NCBI GenBank assembly: GCA_938091985.1
Contig: CALKOE010000140.1
Coordinates: 1-7,322 of the forward strand
DNA from: an uncultured Acidimicrobiales bacterium
GTDB taxonomy: Bacteria > Actinomycetota > Acidimicrobiia > Acidimicrobiales > Aldehydirespiratoraceae
Direction: 5' to 3'
Length of the DNA: 7,322 bases
Of this stretch, positions 1 through 5,077 are shown in pieces. The notes under the pieces are model-generated. The model was not told the origin of the DNA and did no database searches. It saw only the letters and a program-made list of their open reading frames with translations. A program made the position numbers and the translations under genes. The number at the start of each line of letters is the position of its first letter. The stretch's first letter is position 1.

Positions 1-432
1 TGAGAAGTGATCCATGAGATGCACGCCCAAGGCGATGGTGGGTGCCGGCTCGGTGCCGACCAGCATCACTCCGTCGCCCAACCACTTGGCCACGCGCACT
101 CCCCGCTTCGCTGCGACATTTCGCGTCACGCGACGAAACTCGCCGAGCTGACGGACCGCGGCGTGGGGGCCGTGCTCACGGGTGTAGGCGGTGAACCCGC
201 TGAGGTCGACGACACAGAACGTGCGCGTGACGTTGAGGTGAGTGTCGCCCTCCGTCAGCTTCTCGGGCCGTGCGACCTGATCAGCGTCGGCAGCATCGGC
301 CCACTCGCGAGCCGTCCCGGTGTCGACCGCGGCCAACGGCACGAGCAGCTCGCCCGTTGCGTCGGTACCGACCGTGAACGCGCCCGACGAAGGGACGCGC
401 TCGCCGTGCGATGCGGGTTCTGGTGCGTTCAC
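1..432 (-). CDS. Class III adenylate/guanylate cyclase, N-terminal part (cut by left edge)
   Basis: Minus-strand frame encoding the start of a class III nucleotide cyclase, which makes cAMP (or cGMP) from the nucleoside triphosphate. Counting from a GTG at 432-430, the catalytic domain begins near residue 70 with RTFCVVDLSGFT; D76 matches the first metal-binding Asp. Further on, VAKWLGDGVMLV carries D120 (second metal Asp) and K116, which aligns with the Lys that reads adenine in KTIGD-type motifs and so favours ATP. The first ~65 residues are acidic and unrecognised. No transmembrane segment is seen before the domain. The start is uncertain: GTG 432 has GGAAG 9 nt upstream, but the frame is open back to 564 and another GTG lies at 519-517, inside the preceding gene. 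The C-terminal half, including the transition-state Asn/Arg, is off the window. It lies 70 nt downstream of the Rpf-like gene on the same strand, so cotranscription is likely. Confidence 0.85.
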   Translation of the reverse strand, partial: MNAPEPASHGERVPSSGAFTVGTDATGELLVPLAAVDTGTAREWADAADADQVARPEKLTEGDTHLNVTRTFCVVDLSGFTAYTREHGPHAAVRQLGEFRRVTRNVAAKRGVRVAKWLGDGVMLVGTEPAPTIALGVHLMDHFS

Positions 433-502
433 GCCGCCAGACTTCCACAACCCTCGAGGATTGGTGGGCTCAGGGACGACGTCGGGTGTGAACCCTGCTG
501 GC

Positions 503-877
503 TCAAACCCTGTGGCCACAGATCGGCCAGGGCTGCTTGCCCCGTTCCGACCAGAGCGCTCGCGTCATCGCGTCTTGCCACCATGGGGCGGCGTCGATCG
601 GGTCGATCCCATCGAGCCAGGGGAAGAAGCGTCCGGCAACGTCGTCCCAGGTGGGCTGGTCGAACTGGTAGGCGCCGCGGTAGAGGCCGCTGCGCGAAAT
701 GGCGCGGTAGTTGTCGGTCGATTCGCACATCCGGAGCCGGTGAAGCTCATCGGCCGAGAGCACCTGGCGGGTCTCGGTTGTGGAGTCGAGGTAGAGCGCG
801 AGCTCTTCGGGGGTGCAGGCCGCAGTGATGAACAAAGCGGCCAGGGCGAACGCGATCAAGCGAATCGTTCGACGCAT
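503..877 (-). CDS. Rpf-like (resuscitation-promoting factor) transglycosylase lipoprotein
   Basis: 124-residue secreted protein with an Rpf/transglycosylase-like fold. Rpf enzymes cleave peptidoglycan and stimulate growth or exit from dormancy. Residues 1-21 are a lipoprotein signal: MRRTIR, a hydrophobic stretch, then ITAAC with lipidated C21. Residues ~45-121 are the catalytic domain: MCESTDNY holds the expected catalytic Glu (E52), followed by GLYRGAYQFDQPTW (64-77), which resembles the G-YGGLQF-TW core of Rpf proteins. It ends in QPWPICG, and C51 and C120 match the conserved disulfide pair. The protein is little more than the domain; LysM, G5 or DUF348 modules are absent. The ATG has AGGAGG at 890-895, 12 nt upstream, a strong but somewhat distant site. 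Upstream is an unusually structured leader with a CRP-like box; downstream is the cyclase. The family call rests on motif reading; a lysozyme-like relative is possible. Confidence 0.82.
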   Translation of the reverse strand: MRRTIRLIAFALAALFITAACTPEELALYLDSTTETRQVLSADELHRLRMCESTDNYRAISRSGLYRGAYQFDQPTWDDVAGRFFPWLDGIDPIDAAPWWQDAMTRALWSERGKQPWPICGHRV

Positions 878-889
878 GAGAGAGTGCTG

Positions 890-895
890 CCTCCT
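890..895 (-). promoter_or_regulatory. Ribosome-binding site of the Rpf-like gene (AGGAGG)
   Basis: A perfect AGGAGG on the minus strand lies 12 nt before the ATG. The 3' arm of a 5-bp hairpin (CGGGC, loop ATTTC, GCCCG; 896-910) ends on the base next to it, so folding of the leader could affect access to the site. Confidence 0.6.
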
Positions 896-1001
896 CGGGC
901 GAAATGCCCGTGTCGTGGCGTTGTGTCGGGGTGATCGGTCACACGACTCGCTGGTCGTGGGCAGGGGTGCAGGGCGATCACCAACGCCTCAGCGACCGAC
1001 A
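896..1001 (-). promoter_or_regulatory. Structured 5' leader of the Rpf-like gene; candidate cis-regulatory RNA
   Basis: Read 5' to 3' on the minus strand, several perfect complements are nested. GGCGTT (988-983) pairs with AACGCC (922-917). GGTGATCG (982-975) pairs with CGATCACC (937-930). CACGAC (959-954) pairs with GTCGTG (947-942) around a 6-nt loop. TGTCGG (1001-996) can pair with CCGACA (929-924), which sits as a bulge inside the outer stem. That pairing would form a pseudoknot or compete with the GGCGTT stem. A final hairpin (910-896) abuts the ribosome-binding site. Some Rpf genes of Actinobacteria are known to carry c-di-AMP (ydaO) riboswitches, but I cannot find that class's conserved blocks here. 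That this is a regulatory RNA is inference. Confidence 0.4.
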
Positions 1002-1031
1002 AGGTACGGGCGTTCCGTCACACAACCGCAA
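1001..1031 (-). promoter_or_regulatory. Candidate promoter of the Rpf-like gene
   Basis: Minus strand: TTGCGG (1031-1026), 19-nt spacer, TACCTT (1006-1001), matching the TAnnnT -10 form. Transcription would start near 994, leaving a leader of about 117 nt. The spacer is slightly long, so this is tentative; its support is that the CRP-like box lies just upstream of the -35. Confidence 0.3.
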
Positions 1032-1034
1032 CAT

Positions 1035-1050
1035 TGAGACGAATGTCACA
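1035..1050. promoter_or_regulatory. CRP/cAMP-receptor-like operator
   Basis: TGAGA-CGAATG-TCACA on the plus strand (TGTGA-CATTCG-TCTCA on the minus) matches the TGTGA-N6-TCACA CRP consensus at 9 of 10 defined positions. It lies between tetR and the Rpf-like gene, ending 3 bp upstream of the candidate -35. Its centre would be about 48 bp upstream of the predicted start of transcription, a position usable by an activator. Further TGTGAC half-sites lie at 1017-1022 and 938-943 (minus strand). In M. tuberculosis, rpfA is a known CRP (Rv3676) target, which makes a CRP site here plausible. Confidence 0.5.
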
Positions 1051-1055
1051 ATCGT

Positions 1056-1065
1056 CGAAATTTCG
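1056..1065. repeat. 10-bp perfect palindrome CGAAATTTCG
   Basis: An AT-centred perfect palindrome in a GC-rich gap, 40 nt past the tetR stop and 6 bp beyond the CRP-like box. It could be an operator for the neighbouring regulator, or chance; symmetry does not extend further. Confidence 0.3.
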
Positions 1066-1104
1066 TATGTGTCCGCGTTCTCGCGACGCGCGTCGGCGAT
1101 GCCG

Positions 1105-1713
1105 CTAGTCGGACGAGGCGCCCCGCGTCCGGAACCAATCGGACAGGATCGCTCGAGCCAGTTCGCTGAGGTCGGCCGACTCGTCGTCGGCCGCCGTCAG
1201 AAAGGCGCGGAGGTGGCCTCCGTCGCTGATCGCGATGCTGAGTGCGGCCAACACCTCGTCGGGGTCGGTGCCCGCCGGCATGAGCTCGGCCGGTGTGCGA
1301 GTGGTCGGTGAGAACGCCTCGGTGCGAGCGGCATACGTTGCTCGAGCGCCGTTGCGGGCTGCGTCGGCCACCGTCTCGTCGGTGGCGGAGGAGAGGGCCA
1401 CCATGGTCTGGAGCCAGTCGGCCCAGCTGTAGTCGTGGTCGCCGGATGTCGACTGGTCCCACACGCCGGCTCGTTCGATCACGGCGAGCTGGTATTCCTG
1501 TAGCGAGTTCCAGATGCGCTCGTGGACCGAGCCGTAGGTGATGCGCACACCCTGCGTCCGCTCGACGTGTTCGAACACCTTGGCGTAGCTCACCGAGGAG
1601 AGCTGAGTTTCCACGCCAAGGTCCTGCAGCACTTCCACGCCCCCTTGGAGCATGAGTTCCTTCAGCTCCGCACGCGGGCGTCGCTTCTTCTTTGCAGGGA
1701 AGTCATCGGCCAT
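1105..1713 (-). CDS. TetR-like transcriptional regulator (divergent)
   Basis: 202-residue protein with TetR-type organisation. A basic N-terminus (KKKRRPR, residues 8-14) is followed by an N-terminal helical DNA-binding region. This runs roughly over residues 15-80, including LMLQGGVEVLQDLGVE, SYAKVFEHVERTQGVRI and TYGSVHERIW. A mostly helical, Ala-rich C-terminal part, probably the ligand-binding/dimer domain, follows; it has no recognisable ligand motif. The helix-turn-helix is longer and less canonical than the usual TetR form, so the family call is moderate. The ATG has no Shine-Dalgarno sequence but a TAGTGT -10 ends 6 nt before it, suggesting a leaderless message. It stands between hemY (82 nt upstream) and the Rpf-like gene (227 nt downstream), all on the minus strand. 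Self-regulation, or control of the downstream pair, is possible but not shown. Confidence 0.65.
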   Translation of the reverse strand: MADDFPAKKKRRPRAELKELMLQGGVEVLQDLGVETQLSSVSYAKVFEHVERTQGVRITYGSVHERIWNSLQEYQLAVIERAGVWDQSTSGDHDYSWADWLQTMVALSSATDETVADAARNGARATYAARTEAFSPTTRTPAELMPAGTDPDEVLAALSIAISDGGHLRAFLTAADDESADLSELARAILSDWFRTRGASSD

Positions 1714-1719
1714 GCGGCC

Positions 1720-1749
1720 ACACTACGCCTGTGAGGGTTCGGCCCACAA
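1720..1749 (-). promoter_or_regulatory. Candidate leaderless promoter of the TetR-like gene
   Basis: Minus strand: TTGTGG (1749-1744), 18-nt spacer, TAGTGT (1725-1720), ending 6 nt before the ATG, so transcription would begin at or near the start codon. The 8-bp palindrome CTTGCAAG (1752-1759) lies just upstream of the -35 and could be an autoregulatory operator. Confidence 0.4.
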
Positions 1750-1783
1750 TTCTTGCAAGGATGTCTCGCAGTCTGTGGGGCCG

Positions 1784-1806
1784 CGTCGGGGGAGATCAGC
1801 CCGACG
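1784..1806 (-). terminator. GC-rich hairpin over the hemY stop codon, possible terminator
   Basis: CGTCGGG (1784-1790) and CCCGACG (1800-1806) form a perfect 7-bp stem with a 9-nt loop containing the hemY TGA (1798-1796). There is no T-tract after it on the transcribed strand, so it would be a U-less actinobacterial-type terminator or an mRNA 3'-end stabiliser. Confidence 0.35.
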
Positions 1807-3154
1807 AACCTGCAGCGGCTCGGCCCTGGCGGACACATGCGGGAAGTCCGAGGCCGCGCATCGACGCACCGGCCACGCGAACCCCTGGGGCGTCGCGCTC
1901 CAGCCAGCTGTCGATCTGGTCGCAGCGATCGAGATGGCCCGGCCGGTACTGCGGAAGGCATCGGCGCCACTCACTGACCCGAGCGACGGCATCGCCCTCG
2001 AGGCCGACCGTGAGCCGTAGTTCGTCTCGGAGCTCGGCGACGACCTCGTCGGTCGACATCGTGAGCCAACGGCCGTCGTCGGTACGACCGGCCGACACGC
2101 GCATGATCACGTGTTCCCCGTCGTCGTAGTGCTCCCACTTGTAGGACGACACCGAGCAGGCCGTCATCAGCAGGCCTTGGTCGCGCGGCACGAGGAAGCC
2201 CGCGCCGTCGAGCTCGTGGGCGACCTGGTCGCGATGGGCGACAAAGGTGACCAGGACCGCGTCGGCGTACGCGAGGCCGGCGAGAACCGCCGCGGCCTCG
2301 GGTGCGTGCGGGGCGAGAAGCGCCGCGCTCACCCAGCCCGGGGTCGTCAACACGACCTCGGTCGCGGAAATCGCCTCATCGTCGGTGCGGACGATCCAGC
2401 CGGCATCGTCGCGCTCGAGGTCGAACACCTCGGAGCCGGTGCGGACCCGGTCGCCGAGCTCGTCTGCCAATGCATCGATGATGCGTTGACTTCCACCTCG
2501 CACGCCGTGGAACACGGGTCCGGCGGCGACCACGTTGGAGACGTGATGCCTCAATGCGTCGCCGAACGGACCGCCTCTCTCGGCAGCATTCGCCAGCGCG
2601 GCAGCGCCGGAGCGGATCGACATTTCGTCGGCCGTTCCGGCGTTGATTCCGCCGATGAGCGGATCGATCAGCCGAGAGAAGACCTCGTCGCCCACGCGTG
2701 GACGGAGCACCTCGCCGACGGTTGCATCACCCTCGAGCGCCGGGAGCTCAGCGGCGAGCCCGACTCGTAGAGCCTCGACCCCCGCAGCCGAAACGATCCC
2801 GCTGTCGGCCACCGCGGCAGGATCGAGTGGCGCCCCGAGCACACCGGGCGGGATGCGACGGAGCGCACCGTCGACCCACATGAAGGCGCCGCCCGGTCGT
2901 GGCGAGGTCAGGTCGGCTTCGAGACCGAGCTCGATGCACAGCTGCGTCATCTCGGGTTCGCGGGCGAGGAAGCCGTCGGCCGCCATGTCGACATCGAACG
3001 GGAGGCCGGATCCCTCCACCGGCCCTCCGGCGATCTTTCCGCCGACACGCGTCGACGCGTCGAGCACGACGAAGTCGCGACCCTGACGATGAAGTTCGTG
3101 CGCCGCCGCGAGGCCGGTGATGCCACCGCCGATGATCGCGACGCGTCCGGTCAC
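1796..3154 (-). CDS. hemY: Coproporphyrinogen III / protoporphyrinogen IX oxidase (HemY/CgoX)
   Basis: 452-residue FAD oxidase of late haem synthesis. In Actinobacteria, HemY proteins normally oxidise coproporphyrinogen III to coproporphyrin III in the coproporphyrin-dependent route; that assignment follows the lineage, not the sequence itself. The N-terminus has the dinucleotide-binding fold [17 protein letters not shown] (GGGITG at 9-14), an acidic ribose contact in VVLDAS (D32), and RVGGK (36-40). [18 protein letters not shown] (about 165-182) matches the family's PLLGGVYAGD-like motif. The C-terminal [15 protein letters not shown] is the usual flavin-binding end. Length is normal and no transmembrane segment is obvious. 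Translation starts at GTG 3154-3152, overlapping the hemE TGA as GTGA, with AGGGG about 11 nt upstream, so the two genes are translationally coupled. The downstream gene is a TetR-like regulator, not chdC/hemQ. Confidence 0.93.
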   Translation of the reverse strand: MTGRVAIIGGGITGLAAAHELHRQGRDFVVLDASTRVGGKIAGGPVEGSGLPFDVDMAADGFLAREPEMTQLCIELGLEADLTSPRPGGAFMWVDGALRRIPPGVLGAPLDPAAVADSGIVSAAGVEALRVGLAAELPALEGDATVGEVLRPRVGDEVFSRLIDPLIGGINAGTADEMSIRSGAAALANAAERGGPFGDALRHHVSNVVAAGPVFHGVRGGSQRIIDALADELGDRVRTGSEVFDLERDDAGWIVRTDDEAISATEVVLTTPGWVSAALLAPHAPEAAAVLAGLAYADAVLVTFVAHRDQVAHELDGAGFLVPRDQGLLMTACSVSSYKWEHYDDGEHVIMRVSAGRTDDGRWLTMSTDEVVAELRDELRLTVGLEGDAVARVSEWRRCLPQYRPGHLDRCDQIDSWLERDAPGVRVAGASMRGLGLPACVRQGRAAAGSSG

Positions 3155-4230
3155 GACCGACCGGTCCCCTCGGTACTTCCGGGTCGGGGACCGACGGTCC
3201 CCTCGGTATGCACCACCTTGACCACCTCACTCAACACATCGGGATCCACGGCCGGCATGACCCCGTGCCCGAGGTTGAACACGTGGCCGGGATGACCGGC
3301 GTTGCGGGCCAACACATCGCGGGTGCCCTCAACTGCAGGATCGACACCGGCCAACACCATGGTGGGATCGAGGTTGCCCTGCAGCGCCACGTCGTTGCCG
3401 ACGCGGGCACGAGCCCGGTCGAGCGGCACGCGCCAGTCGACGCCGACTACATCGGCGCCGGCGTCGCGGATCAGCTCCAGCAGTTCGCCGGTGGTGACGC
3501 CGAAGTGGATCCGGGGCACTCCGGTGTCGGCCACATTGGCGAGCACTTTGGACGAGTGGGGGAGCACGTAGCGCTCGTACTGGGAGGGCGAGAGCGCACC
3601 GGCCCACGAATCGAACAGCTGGATGGCGGAGGCGCCATTGTCGATCTGTGACCGCAGCGAGGCGATCGCCATGTCGGCGAGCCGGTCCATGAGCGAGTGC
3701 CAGAGCGCCTCGTCGTTGAACATCAGACTCTTGGTGTTCACATAGTCGCGCGACGGCCGACCCTCGATCAGATACGAGGCGACGGTGAACGGCGCCCCGG
3801 CGAATCCGATGAGCGGCACGTCGAGTTCGGCCACGAGCTGGCGCACCGTCTCGAGCACGTAGGGAGTGTCAGCCTCGGGATCGAGCGGACGGAGGCGATC
3901 GAGATCGGCGGCCGAACGAAACGGCCGCTCGACCTCCGGGCCGACGCCCGGAGTGACGGTGAGCCCGAATCCGACCGCGTGCGCCGGCACGACGATGTCG
4001 GAGTAGAGAATCGCAGCGTCGACGCCATAGCGCCGCACGGGCTGCAAGGTGATCTCCGTCGACAGGTCGGGATCGGCGATCGCATCGAGGATCGTGCCCT
4101 CGCCTCGGATCGCCCGATACTCCGGCAGTGATCGACCGGCTTGGCGCATGAACCACACGGGGACCCGGTCGTGGGGCAGGCCGCGACACGCTCGGATGAA
4201 TGGGTGGTCGTCGAATCGGCCGGCGGACAT
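3151..4230 (-). CDS. hemE: Uroporphyrinogen III decarboxylase
   Basis: 359-residue cytosolic enzyme that removes four carboxyl groups from uroporphyrinogen III to give coproporphyrinogen III. The first family signature is complete at residues 24-33 ([10 protein letters not shown]). ILYSDIV carries D78, equivalent to the essential catalytic Asp. The second signature region [17 protein letters not shown] spans 141-157. FNLGHG (318-323) carries the conserved His near the C-terminus. The frame is open for 50 more codons upstream, but ATG 4230 fits the family N-terminus ([12 protein letters not shown]) and has a TAGCCT -10 ending 7 nt before it. The upstream codons overlap the divergent lipoprotein gene. 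The last ~19 residues are a Gly/Pro/Thr-rich tail with a repeated TEGT, encoded by a 14-bp direct repeat. hemY follows with a 4-bp overlap. Confidence 0.96.
   Translation of the reverse strand: MSAGRFDDHPFIRACRGLPHDRVPVWFMRQAGRSLPEYRAIRGEGTILDAIADPDLSTEITLQPVRRYGVDAAILYSDIVVPAHAVGFGLTVTPGVGPEVERPFRSAADLDRLRPLDPEADTPYVLETVRQLVAELDVPLIGFAGAPFTVASYLIEGRPSRDYVNTKSLMFNDEALWHSLMDRLADMAIASLRSQIDNGASAIQLFDSWAGALSPSQYERYVLPHSSKVLANVADTGVPRIHFGVTTGELLELIRDAGADVVGVDWRVPLDRARARVGNDVALQGNLDPTMVLAGVDPAVEGTRDVLARNAGHPGHVFNLGHGVMPAVDPDVLSEVVKVVHTEGTVGPRPGSTEGTGRS
3162..3208. repeat. 14-bp direct repeat with a 7-bp hairpin at the hemE/hemY junction
   Basis: CGGTCCCCTCGGTA occurs at 3162-3175 and again at 3195-3208, 33 bp (11 codons) apart, so the hemE frame is kept and TEGT appears twice at its C-terminus. 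Between and overlapping them, GGGGACC (3186-3192) and GGTCCCC (3196-3202) form a perfect 7-bp stem with a 3-nt loop. The copy nearest hemY supplies its AGGGG ribosome-binding sequence, so the duplication may affect coupling between the two genes. Confidence 0.6.
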
Positions 4231-4294
4231 GTTCGCGAGGCTACCGAGCCGCGTTGCCCGGGACGGCAGCGGGCCAGACAGTACGATCAGCGAG
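4231..4294. promoter_or_regulatory. Divergent promoter region hemE / M23-like lipoprotein, both apparently leaderless
   Basis: The 64-bp gap holds two back-to-back -10 elements. TAGCCT on the minus strand (4243-4238) ends 7 nt before the hemE ATG. TACGAT on the plus strand (4282-4287) ends 7 nt before the lipoprotein ATG. Neither start has a Shine-Dalgarno sequence, and -35 elements are weak. The two promoters are close enough to influence each other. Confidence 0.4.
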
Positions 4295-5071
4295 ATGTTG
4301 CGCCGTCCGTTCCCCCTGGGCATCGCCTCGCTCGCACTGGTCGTCGCGCTCGTGGCCAGTGGATGTGGCCTGGGCGACAACGGCGGCGTTCAGGTTGCGC
4401 CGCAAGCCATCGGTGATCTCTCGGCGACGACCCGGCCGGCCCCGACGTCGAGCACCACCTCGACCACCACGTCGACAACGACAACGACAACGACAACGAC
4501 CACCACGACGACGGCCCCCGCGGGGCCGAGCTACACCGTTCAGGACTACACGCGGTTCTCGCTTGCGGGTCCGGTCGAACTCTTCCATCCCGCTCGTCGG
4601 GTGGAGCTCATCGGCTTCCACGAGGCGGGCCACGACGGTTCGCAACAGCAGTCGGTCGAGCCCGGCGCGGCGCCATCGGTCACGCTCGAGAGTCGCTCGC
4701 GCAACACGGGATCGCGCACCGCGGCCGACATCGTGGTCGACCCGGAGATCGAGATTCGTTCGCCGGTGACCGGCACCGTCATCCGGGGCGGGACCTACGT
4801 GCTCTATTGCGACTACTCAGATGACTTCGTGGTGATCGAACCTGATGCCGCGCCGGGCTGGGAAGTGAAGATGTTCCACATCGACGGACTCATGGTCAGT
4901 GCCGGAGAGAGAGTCATCGCCGGGGTGACGGTGCTCGCCTCGCGAGCGACGCGGCTTCCGTTCGAGTCGCAGGTCGATGAATTCACGGCCGAGCCCTCGA
5001 ATCCCCATGTGCACGTCGAAGTGATCGACCCGTCGATCCCCGACATTCCCTCCGCCGGCGGCGGGTGCTGA
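4295..5071 (+). CDS. M23-like metallopeptidase-fold lipoprotein with Thr-rich linker
   Basis: 258-residue exported protein. Residues 1-24 form a lipoprotein signal: MLRRPFP, a hydrophobic core, then VASGC with lipidated C24. Residues 45-76 are a Thr-dominated linker (13 consecutive Thr at 61-73) that would lift the domain off the membrane. Residues ~95-245 read as an M23 (LytM/lysostaphin) fold. IRSPVTGTV matches the family's APxxGxV strand, KMFHIDGL carries a candidate catalytic His (H195), [10 protein letters not shown] matches VxxGxxV, and NPHVHVEV carries the closing HxH (H238, H240). The first metal motif, normally HxxxD, is HEAGH (109-113), so the site may be altered or inactive. The likely role is cutting peptidoglycan cross-links or activating amidases at the envelope. 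ATG 4295 gives a clean signal peptide; the frame runs 82 codons further upstream, but inside hemE. The domain call is motif-based. Confidence 0.72.
   Translation: MLRRPFPLGIASLALVVALVASGCGLGDNGGVQVAPQAIGDLSATTRPAPTSSTTSTTTSTTTTTTTTTTTTTAPAGPSYTVQDYTRFSLAGPVELFHPARRVELIGFHEAGHDGSQQQSVEPGAAPSVTLESRSRNTGSRTAADIVVDPEIEIRSPVTGTVIRGGTYVLYCDYSDDFVVIEPDAAPGWEVKMFHIDGLMVSAGERVIAGVTVLASRATRLPFESQVDEFTAEPSNPHVHVEVIDPSIPDIPSAGGGC
4447..4513 (+). repeat. Low-complexity Thr/Ser codon tract with four ACAACG hexamers
   Basis: The linker coding sequence is built from ACN codons and occasional TCG/AGC, with ACAACG repeated four times exactly at 4475-4498. Such tracts can change length by slippage in units that keep the frame; the result would be a longer or shorter linker. 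Confidence 0.8.
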
Positions 5072-5077
5072 TCGCTG

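Noticed and set aside
7..828. Long plus-strand open frame over the cyclase and Rpf-like genes
   Set aside because: It is antisense to two genes with clear family motifs and its translation is Arg/Gly-rich low-complexity sequence typical of GC-rich shadow frames.
931..942. GTGATCGGTCAC as a second CRP site
   Set aside because: The half-sites are separated by 4 bp instead of 6, and the sequence is better explained as part of the leader stem GGTGATCG/CGATCACC.
878..1104. Confident call of a c-di-AMP (ydaO) riboswitch
   Set aside because: The gene context fits, but I could not locate the conserved sequence blocks of that class, so only a structured leader of unknown class is reported.
1046..1462. 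Minus-strand frame of 138 codons overlapping the tetR-like gene
   Set aside because: Arg/Pro-rich shadow frame without any family motif, running out of the better-supported tetR frame.
4049..4294. 82-codon N-terminal extension of the M23-like lipoprotein
   Set aside because: It lies antisense within hemE and would bury the signal peptide, whereas ATG 4295 yields a proper lipoprotein signal.
4231..4380. 50-codon N-terminal extension of hemE
   Set aside because: It overlaps the divergent lipoprotein gene, shows no conserved residues, and ATG 4230 matches the usual HemE N-terminus and has its own -10 element.
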